Shown piece by piece: positions 50,879 to 59,520 of a stretch of DNA of 64,000 nucleotides (position 1 is its first letter; each line of letters opens with the position of its first letter). The stretch lies in NCBI RefSeq assembly GCF_028823535.1, contig NZ_JAQIYM010000016.1, positions 62,001 to 126,000 on the forward strand, written 5' to 3'. This DNA comes from Pseudomonas serbica. GTDB taxonomy: Bacteria > Pseudomonadota > Gammaproteobacteria > Pseudomonadales > Pseudomonadaceae. The position numbers were made by a program, and so were the translations under genes. The notes beneath the pieces were generated by a model, which saw only the letters and a list, made by a program, of their open reading frames with translations, was not told the origin of the DNA and ran no database searches.

Positions 50879-52459
50879 TCAATTCAACGCCGCTGTGGTG
50901 TGCTTGCCATCAACCAGGCGTTGCAGGCCCAGCGGGTTGGCGTTTTTCAAGGCATCGGGCAGCAACGCGTCGGGTACGTTCTGGTAACACACCGGGCGCA
51001 GGAATCGATCGATCGCCAGGGTGCCGACCGACGTGCCGCGGGCATCGGAGGTGGCCGGGTAAGGGCCGCCGTGGACCATGGCATCACAGACCTCGACACC
51101 GGTCGGATAACCGTTGAGCAGCACCCGGCCGACCTTCACTTCCAGCGCGCCGAACAGCTCACTAAAGCCAGCGAGATCATCGTCCTCGGCCAATAGCGTG
51201 GCGGTGAGCTGGCCGCGCAAGGCAGCGACGGCGCGCATCAATTCAGCCTTGTCCGCGGCCTGGACGACCACCGTGCAAGGGCCGAACACCTCCTCCTGGA
51301 GCAATTCATCCTGATCCAGCAGCAAGCTGATATCGGCCTCGAACAGTTGCGGTTGCGCCTGGTTGCCCGCTTGCGACAGGCCGCTCAAATGTTTGATCCC
51401 AGGGTGCGACCGCAACGCCTGCAGGCCTTTGCCGTAACTGTTCAGGGTGCCTGGATTGAGCATGGTCTGCGGGGCCTGTTCGGCCATGTGCCCGGTCAGT
51501 TGCTCGATGAAGCTGCTGAACGCCGGTGAGCGAATACCCAGCACCAGCCCGGGGTTGGTGCAGAACTGGCCACAGCCCTGCACCACCGAGGCGGTCAGCT
51601 CCCGGGCCATTGCCGCGCTGCGGTTGGCCAGGGCCTGGGGCAGCACCAGCACCGGATTGATGCTCGACATCTCGGCGAACACCGGGATCGGTTGCGGCCT
51701 GGCGGCCGCCATGTCACACAGGGCGCGGCCACCCTTGAGCGAGCCGGTAAAGCCCACTGCCTGGATACCCGGATGCTTGACCAGCGCCTCGCCGACGCCG
51801 GCACCGAAGATCATGTTGAACACGCCGGCCGGCATGCCCGTGCGCTCGGCCGCCCGTACCAACGCCTCGGCCACCCGCTCGGCGGTGGCCATGTGTCCGC
51901 TGTGGGCCTTGAACACCACCGGGCAACCAGCGGCCAGGGCGGCGGCGGTATCGCCTCCCGCCGTGGAGAACGCCAGGGGGAAGTTGCTGGCGCCGAATAC
52001 CGCCACCGGGCCGACGCCGATGCGGTACTGGCGCAGGTCCGGACGCGGCAAAGGGTTGCGTGCCGGCAGCGCCTGGTCGATGCGTGCGCCATAAAAATCA
52101 CCACGACGCAGCACTTGGGCAAACAAGCGCATCTGGCCACTGGTACGCCCGCGCTCACCCTGGATCCGCGCGCTCGGCAGCGCCGTCTCCTGACAGGTCA
52201 GGGCGATGAAATCCTCGCCCAGCGCGTCGAGTTCATCGGCAATGGCCTCAAGGAATTCGGCGCGGCGTACTGCCGGCAGCGTGCGAAACGAGGCAAAAGC
52301 TGCGCTCGCGGCCGCCACCGCGGTATCGACTTCCACCAGGGTGGCCTGATGGAAAGCGCCAGGCAGGCGTTCGCCGGTGTGGGCGTCGATGCTGTAGACC
52401 AGGGTGTCGCCCAGGGCACTGCGCTGGCCGGCAATGAAGTTGTATCCGGAAAATTGCAT
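50879..52459 (-). CDS. alpha-ketoglutaric semialdehyde (2,5-dioxovalerate) dehydrogenase
   Basis: A 526-residue NADP-type aldehyde dehydrogenase of the KGSADH group. The N-terminal FSGYNFIAGQRSA, the GASNFPLAFSTAGGDTAAALAAGCPVVFKAHSGH block and the nucleophile Cys in GCGQFCTNPGLVL are typical, as is FAEMSSINPVLVLP. The enzyme makes 2-oxoglutarate from 2-oxoglutarate semialdehyde, the end step of non-phosphorylative aldarate/pentose pathways. It lies 34 bp downstream of the GarD-type gene. Confidence 0.9.
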   Translation of the reverse strand: MQFSGYNFIAGQRSALGDTLVYSIDAHTGERLPGAFHQATLVEVDTAVAAASAAFASFRTLPAVRRAEFLEAIADELDALGEDFIALTCQETALPSARIQGERGRTSGQMRLFAQVLRRGDFYGARIDQALPARNPLPRPDLRQYRIGVGPVAVFGASNFPLAFSTAGGDTAAALAAGCPVVFKAHSGHMATAERVAEALVRAAERTGMPAGVFNMIFGAGVGEALVKHPGIQAVGFTGSLKGGRALCDMAAARPQPIPVFAEMSSINPVLVLPQALANRSAAMARELTASVVQGCGQFCTNPGLVLGIRSPAFSSFIEQLTGHMAEQAPQTMLNPGTLNSYGKGLQALRSHPGIKHLSGLSQAGNQAQPQLFEADISLLLDQDELLQEEVFGPCTVVVQAADKAELMRAVAALRGQLTATLLAEDDDLAGFSELFGALEVKVGRVLLNGYPTGVEVCDAMVHGGPYPATSDARGTSVGTLAIDRFLRPVCYQNVPDALLPDALKNANPLGLQRLVDGKHTTAALN

Positions 52460-52493
52460 GGTGTTCGCCTTGTGAAAGTTGCGGGGCTGTCAG

Positions 52494-54041
52494 TCAGGTC
52501 ACGGCGCCGATCTGCCAGGGCACGAATTCGTTTTGCCCATAGCCGTGTTGTTCGCTCTTGCTGCGTTCGCCGGAAGCGATTCGCAGCATCTGCGCGAAGA
52601 TGTAGGCGCCGCGTTCTTCAATGCTGGTGGAACCGTCGGCGATGCCGCCGCAGTTCACGTCCATGTCTTCTTCCTGGTGCTCGAATACGCGGTTGTTGGT
52701 CGCCAGCTTGATCGAAGGCGCTGGTGCGCAGCCGTAGGCCGAGCCACGGCCGGTGGTGAAGGCGATCAGGTTGGCGCCGCCGGCGACCTGGCCGGTGGCC
52801 GAAACCGGGTCGTAGCCTGGGGTGTCCATGAACACCAGGCCCTTGGCCCGGACCGCTTCGGCGTACTGGTAGACATCCACCAGGTTGCTGGAGCCGGCCT
52901 TGGCCACCGCGCCCAGGGATTTCTCGAGGATGGTGGTCAGGCCCCCGGCCTTGTTGCCGGCCGAAGGGTTGTTGTTCAGTTCGGCGTTCATGCGGCGGCA
53001 GTAGTCTTCCCACCAATGGATGCGCGCGATGAGCTTTTCCCCTACTTCGCGGCTTACGGCGCGGCGCGTCAGCAAATGTTCGGCGCCATAGATCTCCGGG
53101 GTCTCGGAAAGAATCGCGGTGCCACCGGCCGCCACCAGGCGATCCACCGCATTGCCCAGCGCCGGGTTGGCGGTGATGCCCGAGTAACCATCCGAGCCAC
53201 CGCACTGCAAGCCGACGATCAGGTGGCGCGCACTGACCGGCTCGCGTTGCACCTGGTTCGCCTTGGCCAGCAAGGCCTTGACCTGCTCAATGCCACTGGC
53301 GATGGTTTTCGAGGTGCCGCCGATGCCCTGGATGGTAAACGCGCGCAATTGGTCGCTGGCCGTGAGCCCCTGGGTCTCGAGCAGGCTTTCGATCTGGTTG
53401 GTTTCACAGCCCAGGCCGATGATCAGCACCGCGGCAAAGTTGGGGTGAACGGCGTAGCCTCCGAGCGTGCGGCGCAACAGGCCCAGGGCTTCGCCGCTGG
53501 GGTCCACGGCGCAACCGGCGCCGTGGGTCAGCGCCACGACACCGTCGATGTTCGGGAAGGCGGCCAACGCCTCGGGATGGATGTCCCGACGAAAGTAATC
53601 GGCCACGGCCCGGGCCACGGTCGCCGAACAGTTCACCGACGTGAGAATGCCTACATAGTTGCGCGTCGCCACGCGGCCGTCGGCACGCACGATGCCCTGG
53701 AAGACGGCTTCGGTGACTGGCGATTCGTGGGTATCCACGCCAAAGGCGTAGTCCCGGGCAAAGTCGCCCATCTCCACGTTGTGCACATGCACATGGTCAC
53801 CCGCTTCGATGGGCTGTGACGCAAAGCCGATGATCTGCCCGTAACGACGCAGGGGCTGACCTTGCTCCACGCGCTGGGTAGCGACTTTATGCCCGGAGGG
53901 AATCGGCTGGCGCACGATGACTGCTTCGGCTTCCAGGCTCAAGCCTTCTGGCAGGACCTGGCGTGCAATCACTACGTTGTCCAAGGGGTTGAGGCGAATC
54001 ACGGCAGGGTCGCCGGTCCGTGTACTGGCTATCAGTTGCAT
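52494..54041 (-). CDS. galactarate dehydratase/altronate hydrolase family (GarD/UxaA type)
   Basis: A 515-residue iron-dependent dehydratase, close in size to GarD (about 523). It has the SAF-like N-terminal domain (LDNVVIARQVLPEG) and the large UxaA_C part with the metal-binding Cys/His blocks (GAGCAVDPSGEALG; GLGCETNQIE; VGLQCGGSDGYSGITANPALG; PSAGNKAGG). GAGG lies 6 nt upstream of the ATG. It should dehydrate an aldaric or aldonic acid to a keto-deoxy acid. Substrate (galactarate, altronate or another) cannot be fixed from sequence alone. Confidence 0.88.
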   Translation of the reverse strand: MQLIASTRTGDPAVIRLNPLDNVVIARQVLPEGLSLEAEAVIVRQPIPSGHKVATQRVEQGQPLRRYGQIIGFASQPIEAGDHVHVHNVEMGDFARDYAFGVDTHESPVTEAVFQGIVRADGRVATRNYVGILTSVNCSATVARAVADYFRRDIHPEALAAFPNIDGVVALTHGAGCAVDPSGEALGLLRRTLGGYAVHPNFAAVLIIGLGCETNQIESLLETQGLTASDQLRAFTIQGIGGTSKTIASGIEQVKALLAKANQVQREPVSARHLIVGLQCGGSDGYSGITANPALGNAVDRLVAAGGTAILSETPEIYGAEHLLTRRAVSREVGEKLIARIHWWEDYCRRMNAELNNNPSAGNKAGGLTTILEKSLGAVAKAGSSNLVDVYQYAEAVRAKGLVFMDTPGYDPVSATGQVAGGANLIAFTTGRGSAYGCAPAPSIKLATNNRVFEHQEEDMDVNCGGIADGSTSIEERGAYIFAQMLRIASGERSKSEQHGYGQNEFVPWQIGAVT

Positions 54042-54161
54042 GGGACCTCTCAGGCTATAGCGGCCGACTTTTTGTTATGGCGTCACCCGTTGTGTGCAGG
54101 GTGAATCTGCGCCAACTGTAAGGAGCCAACCCAAGGATTCCCAATGAGATGATCCGATCAA

Positions 54162-54182
54162 TTGATAACCCGTGGTTATCAA
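54162..54182. promoter_or_regulatory. TTGATAACC-N3-GGTTATCAA palindrome upstream of the GarD operon
   Basis: Perfect 9-bp arms with a 3-bp centre, 120 bp upstream of the GarD-type start and just after the LysR stop. It has the size and spacing of a dimeric regulator site; the adjacent LysR is the obvious candidate to bind it. Confidence 0.6.
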
Positions 54183-54188
54183 ATCACC

Positions 54189-55136
54189 CTATTGCGCCCT
54201 GAAGTAGTCGAGCAGTGTACGAAGCGCCGCCGATTTAGGTCGGGACCGCAAGGTCATCAGGCCAATGTGGGCCATGGAGATCGGCAGTTCGACCGGCAGG
54301 AGGGTGACCATGCCATAGCGCGCGTAATGCTCGGCCACGTCGTTGGGCACCACCGCGATCATGTCCGAAGCCTCGAGCATCGCCGTGGTGGCCAGGATCG
54401 AGGCGGTTTCGACGATATCCAGCGCCTGCACCATGCCGCCGGCTTGCAGTGCACTTTCCACCCGGCGGCGCATGGGGCTGCCCATCGGGTGCAGGATCCA
54501 GGTCTGGCCGATCAGGTCGGCCAACTGCAAGAGCGAAGAACCCGCCAGCGGGTGGGCAGCACGGGCTACCACGCGCATCTGCTCGCCGTTTTCGAACGGT
54601 TCGATGTCCAGGCCCTGGCTGTCGCCCTGATCCGGCAACCGCCCCAGCACCACATCGAAATCTCCGCGCAGCAAGGCTGGTAGCAAAGTGTCGCTGGTCC
54701 CGACCTCGATGGAAATTCGCACCTTGGGGTGATCACGCTTGTACGCCAGCACCGCCTTGGTCAGCAGCGTCGGCACCGGCCCCATCACACTGCCGACCCG
54801 CACCAGCCCCGTGGCACCGCGCGCGAGTTCCGCGATCTGCTCCCGGGCATGCTCGAACTCATGCAGCGCGCCCTGGGCGTAACGGATCATCACCTCGCCA
54901 TACAGGGTCGGCTGCATACCGCGCGGCAGTCGGTCGAACAGGCGCACGCCCAGTCGCGCCTCCAGTTGCTGCAGCAGCAGACTGGCTGCAGGTTGCGAGG
55001 TGTGCATCGCCGCGGCCGCCCGGCGCAGGTTGCCAAGCTCGCCCAAGGCATTGAGCAAGGTGATCTGCCGGCTGGAAATCTTCAGGGCAGCGACATTGCG
55101 CAGTTCGGGCGCCGTGGTTTCTGGCTCGATAGACAT
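54189..55136 (-). CDS. LysR family regulator (GbpR-like)
   Basis: A 315-residue LysR protein with HTH (ISSRQITLLNALGELGNLRRAAAAMHTSQPAASLLLQQLE) and effector domain. Wording in the effector part (VRVGSVMGPVPTLLTKAVLAYK...VLGRLPD) resembles the GbpR/galactose-regulator group that controls sugar and sugar-acid genes. It lies between the GarD operon and the divergent enolase gene and so can control both. Confidence 0.87.
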   Translation of the reverse strand: MSIEPETTAPELRNVAALKISSRQITLLNALGELGNLRRAAAAMHTSQPAASLLLQQLEARLGVRLFDRLPRGMQPTLYGEVMIRYAQGALHEFEHAREQIAELARGATGLVRVGSVMGPVPTLLTKAVLAYKRDHPKVRISIEVGTSDTLLPALLRGDFDVVLGRLPDQGDSQGLDIEPFENGEQMRVVARAAHPLAGSSLLQLADLIGQTWILHPMGSPMRRRVESALQAGGMVQALDIVETASILATTAMLEASDMIAVVPNDVAEHYARYGMVTLLPVELPISMAHIGLMTLRSRPKSAALRTLLDYFRAQ

Positions 55137-55143
55137 ATCAAAT

Positions 55144-55153
55144 TCGATATCGA
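55144..55153. promoter_or_regulatory. TCGATATCGA palindrome in the LysR/dehydratase divergent promoter
   Basis: A 10-bp perfect palindrome inside AAATTCGATATCGATAATT, only 8 bp upstream of the LysR start. Candidate autoregulatory site. Confidence 0.4.
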
Positions 55154-55236
55154 TAATTAGGAAATCGCGATTATGCCTGTATCGCCTGGCGATCTACAGT
55201 CGGGTCTTCCTATGGTCAGCAGAACAAGAATCCACC

Positions 55237-56553
55237 ATGAGCATTCGAATCACTCACCTGAGCGTGCGCGACATCCGATTCCCCACTTCCCTGTCCCTGG
55301 ACGGCTCCGATGCGATGAACAGCGCGCCGGACTACTCCGCCGCCTATGTCGTGCTGCACACCGACGCCCCTGGCGGCCTCGAAGGCCACGGCCTGACCTT
55401 CACCATCGGCCGTGGCAACGAAATCTGTGCCGCGGCCGTGCAATCCCTGGCCCCGCTGGTGGTGGGCCTGACGCTGGAAGAGATCGTCGCCGACATGGGC
55501 ACCTTCTGGCACACCTTCACCGTGGGCGACAGTCAACTGCGCTGGCTGGGCCCGGAAAAAGGCGTGATCCACCTGGCCACCGCGGCCATCGTCAACGCCA
55601 TCTGGGACCTGTGGGCCAAGCACGAAGGCAAACCGGTGTGGAAGTTGCTGGCCGACATGACCCCGGAGCAACTGGTACGCTGCCTGGACTTCAGCTACGT
55701 CACCGACGTGCTCACCCCCGAGGAAGCCATCGCCCTGCTACGCCGCCAAGTGCCGGGCAAAGCCCGACGCGAGGCGCAAATGCTCAGTGACGGCTACCCC
55801 GGCTACACCACGGCACCGGGCTGGCTGGGCTACAGCGAAGAAAAGATGCGCCAACTGGCGCGCGCGGCGGTCGAGGATGGCTGGACCCACATCAAGCAGA
55901 AAATCGGCGCCAACCTGGAAGACGACATCCGCCGCGCCACCATCCTGCGCGAAGAAATCGGCTGGGAACGCAGCCTGATGATGGACGCCAACCAGGTCTG
56001 GGGCGTCGACGAGTCCGTCGCCAACATGCGCCGCCTGGCCGCATTCGATCCGCTGTGGATCGAAGAGCCGACCAGCCCCGACGACATCCTCGGCCACGCC
56101 AGCATCCGCCAGCGCATCGCACCGATCGGCGTGGCCACCGGCGAGCACTGCCACAACCGAGTGATGTTCAAGCAGATGTTCCAGGCCGGCGCCCTGGACT
56201 TCTGCCAGCTGGACGCCGCCCGGCTGGGTGGGCTCAATGAGGTGTTGATCGTGTTGCTGATGGCCGCCAAGTTCGACATCCCGGTCTGCCCCCACGGCGG
56301 TGGCGTCGGTCTGTGCGAGTACGTGCAGAACATCGCGTTGTTCGACTACATCGCCGTCTCGGCCTCGCTGCACAACCGGGTCCTGGAATACGTCGATCAC
56401 TTGCACGAACACTTCCTCGACCCGGTGGTGATCCGCCGCGGCCGCTACATGCCGCCGCAACGTCCGGGCTACAGCATTGAAATGAGCGCTGAGACACTGG
56501 AGCGTTATCGGTTCCCGGATGGCGCGGTGTGGCTGGATATCGCTCGCGGTTGA
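55237..56553 (+). CDS. L-fuconate dehydratase-like enolase-superfamily sugar-acid dehydratase
   Basis: A 438-residue enolase-superfamily protein. The lid/N-domain (MSIRITHLSVRDIRFPTSLSLDGSDAMN) and PGWLGYSEEKMRQLA are characteristic of L-fuconate dehydratases (about 430-440 aa). Catalytic elements seen are the KxK-type THIKQKIG, metal ligands in MMDANQVWG, WIEEPTSPDD and GEHCHNRV, and the later PHGGGVGLCEYVQ. The start at 55237 is chosen because family proteins begin here and the longer reading overlaps the divergent LysR. Substrate could be L-fuconate, L-galactonate or D-arabinonate. Confidence 0.88.
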   Translation: MSIRITHLSVRDIRFPTSLSLDGSDAMNSAPDYSAAYVVLHTDAPGGLEGHGLTFTIGRGNEICAAAVQSLAPLVVGLTLEEIVADMGTFWHTFTVGDSQLRWLGPEKGVIHLATAAIVNAIWDLWAKHEGKPVWKLLADMTPEQLVRCLDFSYVTDVLTPEEAIALLRRQVPGKARREAQMLSDGYPGYTTAPGWLGYSEEKMRQLARAAVEDGWTHIKQKIGANLEDDIRRATILREEIGWERSLMMDANQVWGVDESVANMRRLAAFDPLWIEEPTSPDDILGHASIRQRIAPIGVATGEHCHNRVMFKQMFQAGALDFCQLDAARLGGLNEVLIVLLMAAKFDIPVCPHGGGVGLCEYVQNIALFDYIAVSASLHNRVLEYVDHLHEHFLDPVVIRRGRYMPPQRPGYSIEMSAETLERYRFPDGAVWLDIARG

Positions 56554-56642
56554 GCGGGACACCATTGCTCATGATGTACTCCTGAATGCGTGTTTGCATT
56601 TCTCATTGGCCAGTCGGCCAATCGTCATCATCCGGCTGTGTG

Positions 56643-56882
56643 TCACCGACGCCATGACGATACGATTGGCTGCCAAATACACCGATCGGTGCGTAGGCCG
56701 TGATGATTGAGACAACCTTGAAGAAGTACCCCAGCGGGCCCGCAGGTGTGCGAGCGCTCGATCTCGGACAGCACACCTTCCACCGTGATATCGGCCTCGT
56801 GCACAGGTCTCGCCAGAGCTTTACCGAGCCGGTGCGGATACTCGCCCAACTTATCAGTGAGCAAGTACAGATCAACGCTCAA
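56643..56882 (-). CDS. doubtful small ORF, possibly a gene remnant
   Basis: A 79-residue frame on the minus strand (TTG start; SVDLYLLTDKLGEYPHRLGKALARPVHEADITVEG...). The first 60 residues look protein-like and the frame is open further upstream, but there is no ribosome site and the end is out of character. No family recognised. It is the only candidate in the 372-bp gap after the fuconate-dehydratase-like gene. Confidence 0.3.
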   Translation of the reverse strand: MSVDLYLLTDKLGEYPHRLGKALARPVHEADITVEGVLSEIERSHTCGPAGVLLQGCLNHHGLRTDRCIWQPIVSSWRR

Positions 56883-56925
56883 TAAAACCCGGACGGCAAA
56901 AGATTGCCGGTCGGCGCAAATGCCA

Positions 56926-57162
56926 TCAATCGCATTGATCGCCGACCTTGATCTGCGTCAGCCCTACCAGTCCAGCCTGCCAGAGCACCTCGTCTGGCGT
57001 TGCGTCCGCGTTGGGCATGATCAGGCTGTTCTCGCCATCCCCAAAATGCAGTTGCAGCAGGTGCATCGCCGCTTCGTGGATGGGCAGCCGAGGTTGCTCG
57101 AGTTCGAACACGTGGCTGCGAGGCTCGCCGTTGAACAGATATTCCACGGTGTAGTTATGCAT
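56926..57162 (-). CDS. small conserved-looking hypothetical protein
   Basis: 78 residues (MHNYTVEYLFNGEPRSHVFELEQ...), soluble and acidic, with no membrane segment. The start at 57162 has GAGGA 6 nt upstream; the longer frame crosses the ars promoter. Function unknown. It is divergent from the decayed arsR gene. Confidence 0.6.
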   Translation of the reverse strand: MHNYTVEYLFNGEPRSHVFELEQPRLPIHEAAMHLLQLHFGDGENSLIMPNADATPDEVLWQAGLVGLTQIKVGDQCD

Positions 57163-57256
57163 GGGAATTCCTCGAGAGTGCCCTGCCCTTTGATGCCAGG
57201 CTTGTCCTTTAGCCAATGATCGGCGGCAAGGGTTCGATTCTTTGCTTGCGCGCCAC

Positions 57257-57288
57257 ATATGGATATCCGTAAATTTGATTATCCATAT
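57257..57288. promoter_or_regulatory. ArsR operator
   Basis: Inverted repeat ATATGGATA (57257-57265) and TATCCATAT (57280-57288) 15 bp upstream of the arsR start. AT-rich imperfect palindromes of this kind are typical ArsR sites. The operator is intact although the genes behind it are broken. Confidence 0.7.
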
Positions 57289-57302
57289 ATTGGGCCTACC
57301 CA

Positions 57303-57600
57303 ATGATCACGCCTCCCGAGGTATTCAAAAGCCTGGCTGACGAGACCCGTGCCCGCGCCACCTTGCTGATCGCCCACCAGGGCGAGCTGTGTGTCTGCGA
57401 GTTGATGTGCGCGCTGGACGACAGCCAGCCGAAGATCAGCCGCCATCTCGCGCAGCAGCGGGCTGCTGCTGGATCGCCGTCAGGGCCAGTGGGTTTATTA
57501 CCGCCTCAATCCGGACCTACCTGCCTGGGTGCACGAGATCCTGCAGGTGACGTTGCAGGGTAACGCCAATTGGTTGCACAACAACGCCTCCCGCCTGCAG
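57303..57600 (+). pseudogene. arsR: frameshifted arsR (arsenite-responsive repressor)
   Basis: The first about 50 residues are a normal ArsR (PEVFKSLADETRARATLLIAHQGELCVCELMCALDDSQPKISRHLAQ), with the arsenic-binding CVCEL motif. The rest of the winged helix (GLLLDRRQGQWVYYRLNPDLPAWVHEILQ) continues in another frame. The junction near 57455 looks like loss of a few bases (7-8 would restore it). The original frame ends at 57563 without the wing. Confidence 0.85.
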
Positions 57601-58138
57601 AACATGACACGCTGTTCGACGGCACGCAGATCCCGAACCAGCCCACTGATCAAAAGCCGCGCATCCTGCTGCTGTACGGCTCGAACCGCGAGCGCTCGTT
57701 CAGCCGGCTGCTGGTCGAAGAAGCCGCTCGCCTGTTGGAGCATTTCGGCGCAGAGACGCGCATCTTCAATCCGTCCGGCCTGCCCCTGCCCGACGATGCG
57801 CCTGTCGCCCCACTCAGGGCAAAACGCTGGCGGTGATGCAAGTATGCGGCGGCTCCCAGTCATTCAACGTGGTCAATCAGCTGCGTGTGCTGGGACGCTG
57901 GATGCGCATGTTCACCATCCCCAATCAGTCTTCGGTGCCGAAGGCGTTCATGGAATTCGATGAGGCGGGCCGGATGAAACCGTCGGCCTACTACGACCGG
58001 GTCGTCGACGTGATGGAAGAACTGGTGAAGTTCACCCTGCTGCTGCGCGACCGCCAGGCGTTCCTGGTGGATCGCTACTCTGAACGCAAAGAGAGCGCCG
58101 AACAGCTCATGGCCCGGGTCAATCAGCGTTCCATCTGA
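57601..58138 (+). pseudogene. arsH: internally deleted arsH
   Basis: The N-terminal part of ArsH (KPRILLLYGSNRERSFSRL, then FGAETRIFNPSGLPLPDDAPV) is in one frame up to about 57805. The C-terminal part (TQGKTLAVMQVCGGSQSFNVV through QLMARVNQRSI) is in another frame to 58138. The middle of the flavoprotein, including the ERHG region expected after PDDAP, is missing. No arsB or arsC lies between arsR and this gene, so a second deletion removed them. ArsH normally oxidises methyl-arsenite or acts as an FMN reductase. Confidence 0.88.
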
Positions 58139-58152
58139 GGTTAATGCCAGCG

Positions 58153-59520
58153 TCACGCGCGGCTGATCTCCAGCGTGGCGCGCAACCCTTTAGGGCTGCG
58201 ATTCTCCAGCTTGACCTGGCCACCCAGGCGAACGGCAATGGCCTGGACGATGGTCAGTCCCAGGCCTGCCCCCTGGTCATTGCCGCGGCTGTAGAAACGC
58301 TCGAAAAGCCGATCGCGATCGTCCTCGTTGATACCCGGGCCCTCATCTTCAACGCAAAGTTCGTAACCGTTCTCCCTGGCGGCCAGCGTTACCTTGATGA
58401 GCCCATGCGGTGGAGAAAAATTCGCGGCATTGGTAACCAGGTTGTTCAGGGCAATATCGATCGCTGCGGGGTCGACCCTGACAAGGCCGATGTCGTCGCT
58501 GACGTCGAAAACCAGTTCCAGATCCTTGCTCAACAGCCAGGGAGTGAGCTGGATCAGGCTGCCGCGCACAGCGGCGGCCAGATCGACAGGTACAGGCAGT
58601 TGCGTACCGGGTGTCGGCTCGATACGCGCCATCGTCAGCAATTGATTGACCAGCCGGCTGGTACGGTCGACGCCGGCAATCAGGTGTTCAAGCGAAACCC
58701 GGCGTTCCTCGTCATTGCCCGCTTGCATCAGGTTTTCGGCATGCACCCGGAGCACCGCCAGTGGCGTGCGCATTTCGTGGGCGGCGTCAGCGATGAAGCG
58801 CCGCTCACGCCCCATGACTTCCTGGATCTGCGCGAGCATGCGGTTCAGGGCTGCCTGCATCGGCTCAAGCTCGGTGGGCAGCGGCGTCAGTTGCAAGGGC
58901 TCCAGTGAACCTGGCTGCCTGGCCCGCAGTGTGGCCGCCATATTGACCAGGGGTTTGAGCCCCCAACCGATGGCCAGCCAGATCATGGCGGCCAGCAGCA
59001 GACTCCCCAGGATGTTGGGCCACAGCGTGTGGCTGACGATCCGGTCTACCAGGTCCGCTCGAACGTCGTCGCGTTCGCCCACCCAGATGCGCAAATTGTT
59101 TTGTTTGTCTTCGAGCAGGAAGGCCCGCCAATGCCGGTTGTTCAGGTCGACGACATCACTGAAGCCTGGGGTAGCCGGTGGGGCACTGAAGGACGGCGAG
59201 CTCGCCGTGTGCACCAGCACCTCACCCTTGAAGTTCCAGACCTGAAAGGCAATCTTGGTTTCATAGGGATGGCCGTCGACCTTGGGTGCCGCCTCGCTCA
59301 AGGCCTGGTTGAAGGCCTGGTACAGATCGGAATGTTCCTTGCTCGCCAAGGGCATGCGCATGACGCCTTGCAAAAGACGCGCGTTCTGGGCCAATTGGGC
59401 ATCGTAGACTTCGGCAATTTCGTGGTTGCTGTCGTACAGGTTGAGCAGGCTGATCACTGTCAGGCCAGCGAGCATCAAGCCAATGATCAAGGTCAGGGTG
59501 CGACGCCTGATCGAGGTCAT
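58153..59520 (-). CDS. sensor histidine kinase (QseC/PmrB-like)
   Basis: 455 residues: membrane helix 1 at about 9-28, a periplasmic sensor of about 135 residues, helix 2 at about 168-186, HAMP-like region, H-box with His248 (FIADAAHEMRTPLAVL), N-box LNNLVTNAANFSPP, and ATP lid DEGPGINEDD and GAGLGLTIV. All kinase boxes are intact. Its start overlaps the response-regulator stop by 4 bp. It is the last gene of the seven-gene leftward operon and should sense a periplasmic signal for it. Confidence 0.92.
   Translation of the reverse strand: MTSIRRRTLTLIIGLMLAGLTVISLLNLYDSNHEIAEVYDAQLAQNARLLQGVMRMPLASKEHSDLYQAFNQALSEAAPKVDGHPYETKIAFQVWNFKGEVLVHTASSPSFSAPPATPGFSDVVDLNNRHWRAFLLEDKQNNLRIWVGERDDVRADLVDRIVSHTLWPNILGSLLLAAMIWLAIGWGLKPLVNMAATLRARQPGSLEPLQLTPLPTELEPMQAALNRMLAQIQEVMGRERRFIADAAHEMRTPLAVLRVHAENLMQAGNDEERRVSLEHLIAGVDRTSRLVNQLLTMARIEPTPGTQLPVPVDLAAAVRGSLIQLTPWLLSKDLELVFDVSDDIGLVRVDPAAIDIALNNLVTNAANFSPPHGLIKVTLAARENGYELCVEDEGPGINEDDRDRLFERFYSRGNDQGAGLGLTIVQAIAVRLGGQVKLENRSPKGLRATLEISRA

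Noticed and set aside
56700..56885. 61-residue plus-strand ORF in the gap after the fuconate-dehydratase-like gene
   Set aside because: No ribosome site or family; the minus-strand frame over the same bases looks slightly more protein-like and even that is doubtful.
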